This document shows, piece by piece, positions 54,960-63,759 of a stretch of DNA of 64,000 nt. Origin of the DNA: an uncultured Verrucomicrobiales bacterium. Lineage in GTDB: Bacteria > Verrucomicrobiota > Verrucomicrobiia > Verrucomicrobiales > Akkermansiaceae. Both the position numbers and the translations under genes were made by a program. Position 1 is the first letter of the stretch. Every line of letters begins with the position of its first letter. The notes beneath the pieces were generated by a model. That model did not search any database. It was not told the DNA's origin and saw only the letters and a list, made by a program, of their open reading frames with translations. The stretch is taken from contig CALFSW010000279.1 in assembly GCA_937916505.1 (NCBI GenBank), positions 18,132-82,131 on the forward strand, written 5' to 3'.

Positions 54960-55446
54960 GGGCGGGTCAGTTTGAAAAGTCGGACGAATGGAGTGAGGCA
55001 CTCCTCATGAGAGACGGTGAGACCGGCGCTGGCAAAGGCCTGATGCCACGTTTTGCGTGAATGAAAATGGAGAAACCCGATGGAGTAGGCGAGGAAGTTT
55101 GGGAGATCCCGGAGATGCTTTGCAATGAGGATGGCCCCTTGGGGCGCGTGGGTCCGTCTTACTTCTGCTAGAAAGCGGGTTCGTTCATGGATGTCCCGCA
55201 CATCATGGAGTGACGGAAAACCGAAGGGGGAGGCGCTTCGCGAGGCAAGCATGAACAAATCCGAGGCCTCACCCTCTGGAAAATCCATGGTTCCAAGCGT
55301 TGAGGTCCTGATATAGGTTTCGAGACCTTTGCCTTTGTTGCGAGGAACCCAATTGGGTGAGCTATCATGGGCAAATTCTTTGGCGTCGCCTGGTGGACGA
55401 AAGTGAAACTTTCGCCTGTCATGTCACCGTAGTGAGAGGATTCCAA
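54956..55446 (-). pseudogene. Methyltransferase-like gene with a frameshift and no motif I
   Basis: The C-terminal part (LHDVRDIHERTRFLAEVRR, APQGAILIAKHLRDLPNFLA, GFLHFHSRKTWHQAF) is that of a class I SAM-dependent methyltransferase. The N-terminal part begins at TTG 55446 (ESSHYGDMTGE) and changes frame near 55410-55413, where one more base would give MTGE-KFHFRPPGDAKEF. The glycine-rich SAM motif I is not visible, so the gene may be truncated as well as shifted. It starts only 5 bases from the divergent SGNH gene. Confidence 0.55.
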
Positions 55447-55451
55447 TCACC

Positions 55452-56354
55452 ATGAAATCCAAAATCCTCTCGCTCATTCTCGCTTTCTTTGTTTGTCCGC
55501 TGGCCTGGGCAGGTTCCCCGGTCGATTCAATCGCCGGCAAGAAGACCGTCTTTCTTGGTGACAGCATTACCCAGGCCGGAACCTACGTGGGTTTCACGTC
55601 CTACTATCTTCAGCGCCTCAATCCCGGGAAGGACTTCGACATCTATTCGTTGGGCCTTTCGAGTGAAACCCTTTCCGGACTCAGTGAAAACGGACACGCG
55701 GGTGGGCGCTTTCCACGACCGTGTCTCTTTGAGCGTTTTGACCGTTTGGTCGGAAAGGTGAAACCCGAGGTCGTTTTCGCGTGCTATGGGATTAACTGTG
55801 GAATTTACAAGTCACTCGATGGCGAGCGATTCGCTGCTTTTAAAACCGGTGTGAAAAGACTCATCAAGGATTGTAAAGCGGCAGGGGTGGAACAGATCTT
55901 CATTGTGACCCCGCCCATTTACGATGCCACGACGAAGGAGGGCGAGTTCAACTACGACAGCGTGATGACCGCTTATGCGGCCTGGGAGATGACCATCAAG
56001 GAAGAGGGCGTTCAGGTGATTGATCTCCATTCAGCGATGCGAAAGGCGCGCGATGCACGGACCACGGTTTTTTCAAGAGACCGGGTCCATCCTGGAAAAG
56101 AAGGACACTTGTTGATGGCGACCTCAATCTTGAAGGGCCTGGGTTTGGAGGTCCCGCCGGAAGATCTTGGAGCGATTCAAAAAGATCCTCTCTTCAATCA
56201 GATCGATCGCTTACGGAGTTATCGGAGTAAACAATGGATGAAGCATATTGGCTACAATCGTGAGAAGTTGGTGAAGCCCCAACCTTTGGGAGAAACTGAG
56301 AGCGAAGTGGCAAAGAAGCAGGTCGAAATTGATACGCTGCGAAGGAAGAAATAG
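55452..56354 (+). CDS. Secreted SGNH/GDSL-family hydrolase
   Basis: 300 residues with a signal peptide (ILSLILAFFVCPLAWAG). Block I VFLGDSITQAG holds the nucleophile Ser, block III YGINCG the Asn, and block V DRVHPGKEGH the Asp-His pair, so all catalytic residues are present. It should be an esterase or deacetylase acting on a glycan or lipid in the periplasm. Compare the non-catalytic SGNH-like domain in the gene at 3035. Confidence 0.88.
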   Translation: MKSKILSLILAFFVCPLAWAGSPVDSIAGKKTVFLGDSITQAGTYVGFTSYYLQRLNPGKDFDIYSLGLSSETLSGLSENGHAGGRFPRPCLFERFDRLVGKVKPEVVFACYGINCGIYKSLDGERFAAFKTGVKRLIKDCKAAGVEQIFIVTPPIYDATTKEGEFNYDSVMTAYAAWEMTIKEEGVQVIDLHSAMRKARDARTTVFSRDRVHPGKEGHLLMATSILKGLGLEVPPEDLGAIQKDPLFNQIDRLRSYRSKQWMKHIGYNREKLVKPQPLGETESEVAKKQVEIDTLRRKK

Positions 56355-56368
56355 GGAGACCGGGCGAA

Positions 56369-56584
56369 CTAACAAAAGGTTTCCTTGTAGAGGATCTCGA
56401 CTTTGTTGCGGGCCCACGGTGTTTTGCGGAGAAAGTTGAGGCAGGATTTGAGAGAGGGATTGTTGGCAAAACAGCGGATACGAATTCGATCTGCGAGCTC
56501 ATCCCATCCATACCTCTCTTCCAATTGAGTCAGCATCTGTTCCAGTTTGATTCCATGAAGCGGATCGTTCGAAGGCGTTGGCAC
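56369..56584 (-). CDS. VF530-family protein (DUF2132)
   Basis: 71 residues, matching VF530: DPLHGIKLEQMLTQLEERYG, FANNPSLKSCLNFLRKTPWA and RNKVEILY. A small helical DNA-binding-like protein of unknown role. It stands alone, convergent with the SGNH gene. Confidence 0.88.
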   Translation of the reverse strand: MPTPSNDPLHGIKLEQMLTQLEERYGWDELADRIRIRCFANNPSLKSCLNFLRKTPWARNKVEILYKETFC

Positions 56585-56701
56585 GGGTTGACCTTACGCC
56601 AATTGATTCGATTTGGCGATCCAACATGGTGAATACTGCGGTTCCGAACCCGCTGTCATTTTTCTCGCAGGTGAAGGGAGGATTTTGCTAACTTTCGACT
56701 G

Positions 56702-56941
56702 ATGACATTAGAGCTGTTCGCAAGTGAAATCAGCGAGGCAAGATCCTCGACGAAACTTCCATCCTTGACGATTGTCGGAGGACCAAGGGAATTGCGTTTG
56801 CTGGCGGATTTTTTGGCGCAATCGGCTGATGAGATCGAGGCCCACGGACCTCATGTCCGTCATCGGGAGTTTTGCAACGAACCAGGGGCTCAGGCCTACG
56901 AGGGGCATTTACCCGAGGTCTTTGTAAGCCAGTGTGTTTGA
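56702..56941 (+). CDS. Small hypothetical protein, possibly Imm32-like
   Basis: 79 residues with a protein-like composition. LTIVGGPRELRLLADFLAQS followed by a HGPHVRHREF segment recalls small immunity-type proteins (Imm32), but this is a weak by-eye match. ATG 56702 has no clear Shine-Dalgarno. No toxin gene is adjacent. Confidence 0.5.
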   Translation: MTLELFASEISEARSSTKLPSLTIVGGPRELRLLADFLAQSADEIEAHGPHVRHREFCNEPGAQAYEGHLPEVFVSQCV

Positions 56942-57074
56942 ACAGAACGAAAGAATAGGGGGGAGTTCATCTCGATAGGCTCCATCTTTCAATCTCGTAG
57001 TTGCTAACCGCTGGCTCCATGCATTTGTCTTCAAGATCATCGTTCTTTATTTCTTTTCTTCGCTTACTTTGATT

Positions 57075-57485
57075 CTACGAACTTGAGGAATGTAAAATGG
57101 CAAGGATGATCAGTCTGGTGGTCCAGGCGATGGTTCGGATCCAGTTTGTTTTTACAATGGCCGGGACTTTGGCGGGGGTGAGCTTCGCGTGCTGGGGGAC
57201 CTGGATCAAAGCGGTGGATGCCCAGGCGATGGCGAGCAGGATGGTCGGGAAGGGGAAGTCCCGCCAGTCCCCGAGGTAGAGGCAGGCGGCACAACTTGTG
57301 GCTTCGAGAAGCATGAAGGGGGCGATGACAAGGGGCACCCGGTTCATGTAGCGGGTGTGGTAGTCGTCAAAGACATCGCCCTCTAGGCGAGTGAATAGAG
57401 GGTAGATCGCGATCTGAACCATCCAGATAATACCCGTCATGGCTGCGCATGAAAGGAGCTGGATGGTGAGCGCGATTTCAAGCAT
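57075..57485 (-). CDS. Four-span integral membrane protein
   Basis: 136 residues with about four hydrophobic spans (LLSCAAMTGIIWMVQIAIYP, LVIAPFMLLEATSCAACLYL, ILLAIAWASTALIQV, TTRLIILAILHSS). The conserved-looking YHTRYMNRVP loop suggests a DUF1772-like family, not certain. It follows the phosphoesterase gene by 5 bases on the same strand, so they are likely co-transcribed. Confidence 0.75.
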   Translation of the reverse strand: MLEIALTIQLLSCAAMTGIIWMVQIAIYPLFTRLEGDVFDDYHTRYMNRVPLVIAPFMLLEATSCAACLYLGDWRDFPFPTILLAIAWASTALIQVPQHAKLTPAKVPAIVKTNWIRTIAWTTRLIILAILHSSSS

Positions 57486-57490
57486 TGATG

Positions 57491-59491
57491 CTACTTGATG
57501 GACTCGATCACGACTCCGCCGGTGGACATGGCGTGGGCTTTCGAGGGAGAAGAGTCGGGATGCCAGGGGCCAACATTTTCATTGAGTTGGAGATCGATGA
57601 CGGCGCCTTTGACCTCTTTTAGGGTAGGGGCTTCCGATCCTGAATAGAGAGCTTTCGGGGAGAGTCGAACCCAGTCGATCACTCCGGTGAAGTGATCGAC
57701 GGCCTTGCCATTGCCGTTCACGTCGGCACCGATGATGAGGGGGAGGCGATTGTCCTTGAGCTTGCCTTCCCGGGCTTCGGTGGCGAGGAGTTTTCCGTCG
57801 AGATAGAGACGGGCTTCCCTGCCATCGTAAACTCCCGCGAGAGTGTGCCAGGTGTCGGTTTTTAGGAGAGGAGCCGGAGCGGAGACCTGGAGGTATTTCC
57901 CATCGAGATTAATGATGAATTCCGGACGTCCGTTGCCGATGAAGATCCCGTAGCCCGAGCTTTCGGTCTTGTTGACAAGACCAGTCCGACCCTGAAAGGA
58001 ATCGGCTTTGAATCGGCATTCAAGCGTCACTTCTTTGTTGATTTTGAAACGATTGGAAGGAATAGAGAGAGCTTGGTTCATTCCGTTGAACCGGGCAATT
58101 CCATTCGGGAGGGAATCGTCCCGGGTGAGCTGGAAGTCGAGCGGGACAGGGATGGTGCGGCGAGGGATTTCGTAGGCGAAGCCTTTGGCGAGATATTCCG
58201 AATCGAGGTGGAATGTTGGAGTTGAAAAACTTCCCGCCATGATCGAAGCATCCCAGCTGAGCGCGAAGGTGAAATCCCGGGTTTCTCCCGCTTTGATCGT
58301 GGCGTGATGGTGATCCGGTTGGCAGCTGAAAGAGTCGCCCGGAGAGCTGTGGGAAAGAACGGTGGCGACGGAACGGTCGCTGGGATTGGTGATGGTGACG
58401 GTCACTTCGTGCCGTCCTCCCAGATCGCTTTTGAGAGGGAGAGGAGGGGTGATTCTTACGGGGGAACTTTTAACCCGATTGACTTGCGCGACGAGGTCGC
58501 CGGTGATTTCGCGGACGTCGAGGACTTCACCCACCGGAACGGCGGCAAGGGAGATGCGATCCTTGCGGACGGTGACGATGTCATAGTGGTGGAGGTAGCC
58601 GGCTTGCGGGATGGCTCCGGACTGGCCGCCGCCGGTAGTGGCGAGAGTGACATATTCAATGCCGTCCTTGGGGCCATCGTAGCGCATGGTATGAATGTGT
58701 CCGGCGAAGACCGCGGAGACGTTTCCGGCATCCTTCAGACGTTTGTGGACGCGATCCCAATCGTCGCCATAGCCGCGTCCGAGCCAGCGGGGGTGGTGAA
58801 GGAAAAGAAAGACGTGCTCGGCGCCTTTGGCTTTCGTGAGAGTTTGATCCAGCCAGGTGAATTGTTCCGGGCTGATTTTTTGAGCGGCCGGCTTCCCGAA
58901 GGTTTTTTCGCCGGTCTTGGGATCGCCTTCATCCGAGTAAAGGACGACGAACCAGGAGTTTTTGTGTTGGAAGGCATACCAAAGCGGGCCGAAGTGCATT
59001 TCGTAGGCGGTCTCCATTTCTCCTTCGGGCTTCTTTGACTTGTCCGGGCCCCGCCAGTAGATGTCGTGGTTTCCGGCAACGGGGAACCAGGGGCAGGCGA
59101 GCTCGTTCATGATGGATTTGTATTCCTTCATCTGCTTCATCCAGACGTCTTCGTTGCTGTAGCCGTTGATGAGATCTCCGACGGTCATGACGAAGTCGGG
59201 CTCAAGGAGGTTGGTGTCGCGGACGGCATCGGCGAGGATGGAAACGCCGCTGTCAGGTCCGCCGGTGCGATCACCATAGACGATGAAGGTGAAGGCGTCT
59301 TGTTCCTTGGGGAGGGGGAGTTTGACCGGGCTCTTGCGTGAGGTATCGAAGCGCTCGGGAGTCGCTTCCTCAGTCTCATGCTTGTCACCGTGGCGATGAT
59401 GGTGGTGATTGTGCCCGATGTTGGGATTGATCGGAGGTGGGTCGGCGAGGAGGGATGAGATTGAGAGGGCGAGGATGAGGAGGCGTTTCAT
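57491..59491 (-). CDS. Exported metallophosphoesterase with a LamG-like domain and histidine-rich N terminus
   Basis: 666 residues with a signal peptide (MKRLLILALSISSLLA). The mature start is rich in His (GHNHHHHRHGDKHE), a possible metal store. The calcineurin-like domain has GDRTGG, GDLINGY, GNHDIYW, HHPRW and GHIHTMR. A beta-sandwich follows, then a LamG/concanavalin-like domain (VTLECRFKADSFQGRTGLVN, YDGREARLYLDGKLLA). It probably hydrolyses phosphoester bonds outside the cytoplasm; the lectin-like domain suggests a glycan substrate. Confidence 0.9.
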   Translation of the reverse strand: MKRLLILALSISSLLADPPPINPNIGHNHHHHRHGDKHETEEATPERFDTSRKSPVKLPLPKEQDAFTFIVYGDRTGGPDSGVSILADAVRDTNLLEPDFVMTVGDLINGYSNEDVWMKQMKEYKSIMNELACPWFPVAGNHDIYWRGPDKSKKPEGEMETAYEMHFGPLWYAFQHKNSWFVVLYSDEGDPKTGEKTFGKPAAQKISPEQFTWLDQTLTKAKGAEHVFLFLHHPRWLGRGYGDDWDRVHKRLKDAGNVSAVFAGHIHTMRYDGPKDGIEYVTLATTGGGQSGAIPQAGYLHHYDIVTVRKDRISLAAVPVGEVLDVREITGDLVAQVNRVKSSPVRITPPLPLKSDLGGRHEVTVTITNPSDRSVATVLSHSSPGDSFSCQPDHHHATIKAGETRDFTFALSWDASIMAGSFSTPTFHLDSEYLAKGFAYEIPRRTIPVPLDFQLTRDDSLPNGIARFNGMNQALSIPSNRFKINKEVTLECRFKADSFQGRTGLVNKTESSGYGIFIGNGRPEFIINLDGKYLQVSAPAPLLKTDTWHTLAGVYDGREARLYLDGKLLATEAREGKLKDNRLPLIIGADVNGNGKAVDHFTGVIDWVRLSPKALYSGSEAPTLKEVKGAVIDLQLNENVGPWHPDSSPSKAHAMSTGGVVIESIK

Positions 59492-59546
59492 AGCATATGA
59501 ATACGGGATGTCTGGGGTGAAACTTCCCTTCCTTTGTCAAAAACAA

Positions 59547-60273
59547 TCAATCTATGGAGGTCAGAAATTTCTTAAGGACCGGGTGTGAATCTGAAGTGAG
59601 GCGGTCGGCTGGGATGAGCTTTTCGAGGGGGATCTCTTGCTGTTGGAGGATCTGTTTGACGACTCGATCTTTGGTGCAAATTTCGACGAGGAATTTGAGT
59701 TCCTTGATGACTTGGCGCTCGGTGAGGTTGCCTGCGGAAAGTTCGTCGGCAAGAAGAGAGAAATAAGCGGGCAGGATGCAGGTCATCATGCCGACGTGCT
59801 TGCCATCTTGTCTTCCGGCTTGAGGGAGTTTGGCGAGATTGTGGCACTTTGCTTTGAAGAGATAAATGGGGTAGAGGACGAAGAGACCCTCGACCAGCTG
59901 GGCACGCTTGATCGCGGGGGATTTGCGACATGGGGATGCCGTAGACGCTGGTCATGAGATCGACGTGGAGGGAGTCATCTTCCGGAAGGACGTAGATTCC
60001 GGGTTGGCCTTCTGCCGGGGACTGGGATTTGTAGAGGGTGCCTGCCGCGTTTTCGAAGAAGCGGAGGGCGTCCTTGCCGACGAAGACGTCGCGGTCTTTT
60101 GAGGTGAAGGGGAGATAAGGCTCAAGTCCTGAGTCTTTTCCAAACTCGTCGTAGATGTAGCTCGTCCACAGATTGACGGCTTGTCCTCCTTCCAAAAAGT
60201 AAACCGAGCCGGATTGGTCGAGCGATTTAAGGACAGAAAAGAAAGGCTCGATGCTGACCTTCTCCCCGCTCAC
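59547..60273 (-). pseudogene. MNT-fold nucleotidyltransferase-like gene, frameshifted
   Basis: The N-terminal part (FLEGGQAVNLWTSY, SKDRDVFVGKDAL, LHVDLMTSV) holds GG, DxD and third-Asp motifs of a pol-beta-type nucleotidyltransferase, as in AbiEii-like toxins. The frame breaks at a run of five C (minus strand; 59916-59920) after MSQIP and continues as AIKRAQLVEGLFVLYPIYLF to the stop at 59547. Deleting one C restores 241 residues. The start overlaps the upstream small gene by four bases. An abortive-infection or toxin role is inferred. Confidence 0.65.
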
Positions 60274-60467
60274 TGCCCGACCGTCTCCTTAAGATTGGCG
60301 ATCTTGGCACCTTTGAAGTGACCTTCGGGGAAGATGGAATTTTCCCGTTGGATCTTGGCAGGATCTTCACCAGCCTCGATTCGGGCTTGGTCGGAGGCAC
60401 GGGAAGTTTCTTTCTCCTTGCGACGCTGGAGAAAGAACTCGGGTCCTTCGATGATGATCTTTGCCAT
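60270..60467 (-). CDS. Small charged protein paired with the nucleotidyltransferase
   Basis: 65 residues (start MAKIIIEGPEFFLQRRKEKE), strongly charged and helical in prediction, ending GAKIANLKETVGQ. Its stop overlaps the next start (ATGA), so the two are coupled. No family is recognised. The order, a small gene before a nucleotidyltransferase, resembles a toxin-antitoxin pair. Confidence 0.65.
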   Translation of the reverse strand: MAKIIIEGPEFFLQRRKEKETSRASDQARIEAGEDPAKIQRENSIFPEGHFKGAKIANLKETVGQ

Positions 60468-60570
60468 TTGTTGAGAGTTTGAGTGAGATCGGGCAGGAGG
60501 TCAAATCTGCAATGGGTTGGTGTCAGCCTGCGTTGGATTACCCTTTTTGCGGTGGGGAATTGAATGGCGC

Positions 60571-60608
60571 AAAAAAACCGGCCGCGGCGGGAAGCCGGGA
60601 CCGGTTTT
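60571..60608 (-). terminator. Intrinsic terminator of the large cytochrome gene
   Basis: On the minus strand aaaaccgg and ccggtttt pair around a GC-rich inner part and run into seven T. It lies 20 bases after the stop at 60628. The stem could work on both strands, and so also ends read-through from the other side. Confidence 0.85.
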
Positions 60609-60627
60609 GAGAGTTATGAGGTCTACT

Positions 60628-63600
60628 TTACTTGTATTCCTTCAGGAAGGCGACGAGGTCGGCGACGTCCTGCGGGGTGAGGGCCATTTGGTCGGCTGAG
60701 AGCATGAGGGAGTGCTTCAGCTTGTAGGGGCGTTTGCTCTTGATGCGATCGCGGGGGATCATCTGGGTGATGCCTCCGGTGGAAGTCATGATGAGGGGGT
60801 CGCCGTCGTTTGAGGCAATGCCGTGCACTTGCCCGCCTTTTTTCAGGGCCACTCCGGAGCCGGAGTAGCCGTGGGAAATGTCAGCGGAAGGCTCGACGAT
60901 CGAGCGGGCGATGACGTCGAGAGTTTGACCCTGTCCCCAGCCTCTGAGATTGGGGCCGAAATTGACGCCGGCTCCATTGAACTCGTGGCACATAATGCAA
61001 CGGTTTGCGGTGGTTTTTCCTTTTGCGGCATCACCCTTCAGTTTCAGCACGTCTTCGACGGAGAACTTGGGAGGATCGGCTTGGGGCGCGGTGATGGCAG
61101 TGACGACGACTTTGGAGGGATCGTAAATGCCACGTTTTTTGAGTTCGCCGGCGATGTCATATTTCTTCCATTCGCCGTTGCCATTACGGAGGAGCCAGTT
61201 TGCGGCGTCACCTTGGGCGGGGCCTTTGGTGGCGAGGTTGAGGGTGGCTTCGGCCGCGGACTTGTCGTCAATGAAGGCGAGTGATTCGACGGCGAAGGCA
61301 CGTTGCTCGGGGGTGAGCGAAGGGTGATTGGCGCGGGCCTCGAGATCGGCGACAGCAGCTGCAGGCCAGAGACGCCAGGTGAGTTTGGCGAATTGGTCGG
61401 ACCATTCGTGGGGAGCTCCGGGCTTCATCGCGGCCTTGATAGCAGTCCAGATTTCCGATTCCTGGTTGGCCGCACCGAGGCCGATGGCTTCGATGGCATT
61501 CTTGTCGGTGTGATCGACTTGAGGGGCGAGCTTGGCGAAGATGTGCTTCGTCTTGGCGGCGGGGAGGTCGCGGAGGGAGAGAGCGACATCGCGGCGGATG
61601 CCCGGGTTCGGGTCGTTGGCCATTTTCTCGGCGTGAGGCAAGATGTCTTGGTCGGCACGGCGCAGGGCACGGTAGGCGGTGAGGCGGGCCAAAGGTTCAT
61701 CATGGTCAAGGAGTCTCACGCATGCTTCGAGGCCCCTTTGACCGAGGTGGGGAAGAAGCCAGATGGCACGAACTGCGATCATGGGATTGCTTTCATCGGC
61801 AAACTGCCGCAATGCCGGGAGAGCTTGTTCTCCCATTTCCTTGAGGGCGGTGAAGCCGAGGAAGCGGGTGTTGATGGCGGGGCTCTTCAGGGCGGTGATG
61901 GCTCCTTCGACGGTCTTGAGGTCGAACTTGGGGACGTTCGATTTAAAGCCTTTGGGAGCAATGCGATAGATGGTGCCGGAGCAGGTTTCATCGCGGTCGC
62001 TGTGGCCACCGACGCGGGCGTCATACCAATCGGAGATGTAAATCGCTCCGTCGGGTCCGACGGCGACGTCGGAAGGACGGAAGAGGATCTTGTTGTCGTT
62101 CATATCAGCACCACCGCCGACGAAGTCTGAACCCGCATATTGTTTGTTGGGGTTGGTGGTGGTGAGGTTTTTTTGCTCGAGTTTGAAGGCCGCGCCTTTT
62201 GGCTCGGGCTTGTAGTGGAAGACGGTATTTTTTCCGGGCTCGCAGGAGAAGAAGGAGCCGTTGAAGCTCTCCGGGAGGGCTCCGTTTTCATACATCGTTA
62301 CGCCGGTGGGGGATCCGCCGCCGTAGATGTGTCCCACGTCCATGGTGCCGGGATCGTCCTGACGCCAGTGGGCGCGTCCGTGATCCTGACCGGGGCGTTT
62401 GACCGCGCGGTAGCCTTGCTGGGCGTCGCGGGTGAAGTAGCCGGCACAGCCGTATTCAAGGATGTAGGAGACGCGGCAGGCCGGTGGATCGTCGTTGTCG
62501 TTTTGGAAGGCGTTGCCGAAGGAGTCGAGCGATTGCTCATAAGAGTTGCGGTAGCCGTGGCCGATGATTTCGGCGTTGGTGCCGTCGGGATTCATACGGA
62601 CGGTGAAGCCGGAAGTCCAGATGTGGCCATCATCCGAGCGTTTGCCGGAGACGGCGAGGTGGTCGGCAGGCCATTCGCCGCCGCCGCCTTTGTAAGGTCC
62701 GCCCATATAGAAGTTCTTGCCGGAGTTGTCCTTGAAGACCGCGCCGCAGTTTCCGTTGTTGAAGTAGAGTTTTCCATCCGGTCCGCCGGTCACGGAGTGG
62801 AGGGAGTGGTCGTGGTTCTTGGCATTGAAGCCGGTGAGGAGGACTTCGCGCTTATCGACGGCGGGGTCGAACTTGAGGTCGCGGTTGACGTCGGTGTAGA
62901 CGAGGAGCTCGGGCGGCTGGGAAACGTAGATGACGTTGTCGAAGACGGCGACGCCGAGGGGCGCGACGAGTCCTTTTTCCTGCACGAAGGTGTGGGAAGT
63001 GTCGGCCTTGCCATCGCCATTGGTGTCCTGCACGACGGCGATGCGGTCACCGCCGGGGCGACGTCCGTTGTGGCGGCGGTAGTTGACGCCTTCGGCGACC
63101 CACATGCGTCCGGCGTGGTCGAAGTCGATGTTGGTGGGATTATAAAGATGGGGCGAGGTGGCCCAAACGCTGATTTCGAGACCTTCGGGGAGTTTAAACT
63201 GTTCGAGATTGACGAGTTTGTGTTCGAGATCGGATTCCCAGGGGGCATTGGGATCCTTGGGCCCTTTGGGGGTGCGAATGGTGAATTGGACGGCCGCTTC
63301 CGAGACTTTGCCGCCTTGTTTGGCTCCTCCATCGTCGATGCCAACCTGGGCGGTGAATTTCAGGGCTCCTTTGGGAACGCGCAGCTGAATGGTGGACTTG
63401 GCGTGGGTGCCGAGGGCGTGGTCGTAGGCTTTGCCATCGATTTTCAGGGCTCCTCCGCCGACGGATTTATTGAGCTGTAGACTCTGCCATGCTTGTTCAG
63501 AATGGGCGATGTGTTTTTTGGTGACGGCAATTTTTTTACCGTCTTTGGTGTGGAAAGTGGGATTGACCCAGGCGGCCCAGTCGTGTGATTCGTTGCCGAG

Positions 63601-63759
63601 GTCATTGACGAAAAGCTCGAGGGTTTCGAGTCCGGCGATGTCGGCGGAGAGCTCGTGGAGACGTTGAGTGTCCTTGGCGTGGAGCTTGGGGCTTTGGGCG
63701 AAGTCCTTCGCGAGGAGGGGCGAGGTGAGTAAGAGGAGAGATGTTAGAGCGAATCGCAT
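60628..63759 (-). CDS. NPCBM / PVC beta-propeller / HEAT / cytochrome c protein
   Basis: 1043 residues with a signal peptide (MRFALTSLLLLTSPLLA). Residues ~50-180 are an NPCBM-like carbohydrate-binding domain (DGKAYDHALGTHAKSTIQLR). The propeller follows (DTNGDGKADTSHTF, DVNRDLKFDPAVDKREVLLT), then HEAT repeats, then a c-type cytochrome with CIMCH (TTANRCIMCHEFNGAGVNFG) in the Pirellula/Verrucomicrobium-type heme domain (IVEPSADISHGYSG). It likely oxidises a sugar-type substrate and passes electrons via heme. Compare the cupredoxin version at 3035. Confidence 0.93.
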   Translation of the reverse strand: MRFALTSLLLLTSPLLAKDFAQSPKLHAKDTQRLHELSADIAGLETLELFVNDLGNESHDWAAWVNPTFHTKDGKKIAVTKKHIAHSEQAWQSLQLNKSVGGGALKIDGKAYDHALGTHAKSTIQLRVPKGALKFTAQVGIDDGGAKQGGKVSEAAVQFTIRTPKGPKDPNAPWESDLEHKLVNLEQFKLPEGLEISVWATSPHLYNPTNIDFDHAGRMWVAEGVNYRRHNGRRPGGDRIAVVQDTNGDGKADTSHTFVQEKGLVAPLGVAVFDNVIYVSQPPELLVYTDVNRDLKFDPAVDKREVLLTGFNAKNHDHSLHSVTGGPDGKLYFNNGNCGAVFKDNSGKNFYMGGPYKGGGGEWPADHLAVSGKRSDDGHIWTSGFTVRMNPDGTNAEIIGHGYRNSYEQSLDSFGNAFQNDNDDPPACRVSYILEYGCAGYFTRDAQQGYRAVKRPGQDHGRAHWRQDDPGTMDVGHIYGGGSPTGVTMYENGALPESFNGSFFSCEPGKNTVFHYKPEPKGAAFKLEQKNLTTTNPNKQYAGSDFVGGGADMNDNKILFRPSDVAVGPDGAIYISDWYDARVGGHSDRDETCSGTIYRIAPKGFKSNVPKFDLKTVEGAITALKSPAINTRFLGFTALKEMGEQALPALRQFADESNPMIAVRAIWLLPHLGQRGLEACVRLLDHDEPLARLTAYRALRRADQDILPHAEKMANDPNPGIRRDVALSLRDLPAAKTKHIFAKLAPQVDHTDKNAIEAIGLGAANQESEIWTAIKAAMKPGAPHEWSDQFAKLTWRLWPAAAVADLEARANHPSLTPEQRAFAVESLAFIDDKSAAEATLNLATKGPAQGDAANWLLRNGNGEWKKYDIAGELKKRGIYDPSKVVVTAITAPQADPPKFSVEDVLKLKGDAAKGKTTANRCIMCHEFNGAGVNFGPNLRGWGQGQTLDVIARSIVEPSADISHGYSGSGVALKKGGQVHGIASNDGDPLIMTSTGGITQMIPRDRIKSKRPYKLKHSLMLSADQMALTPQDVADLVAFLKEYK

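Noticed and set aside
62140..63480. 446-residue plus-strand ORF antisense to the cytochrome gene
   Set aside because: It is a low-complexity Val/Gly/Glu-rich shadow of the minus-strand gene, which has clear domains and a heme motif.
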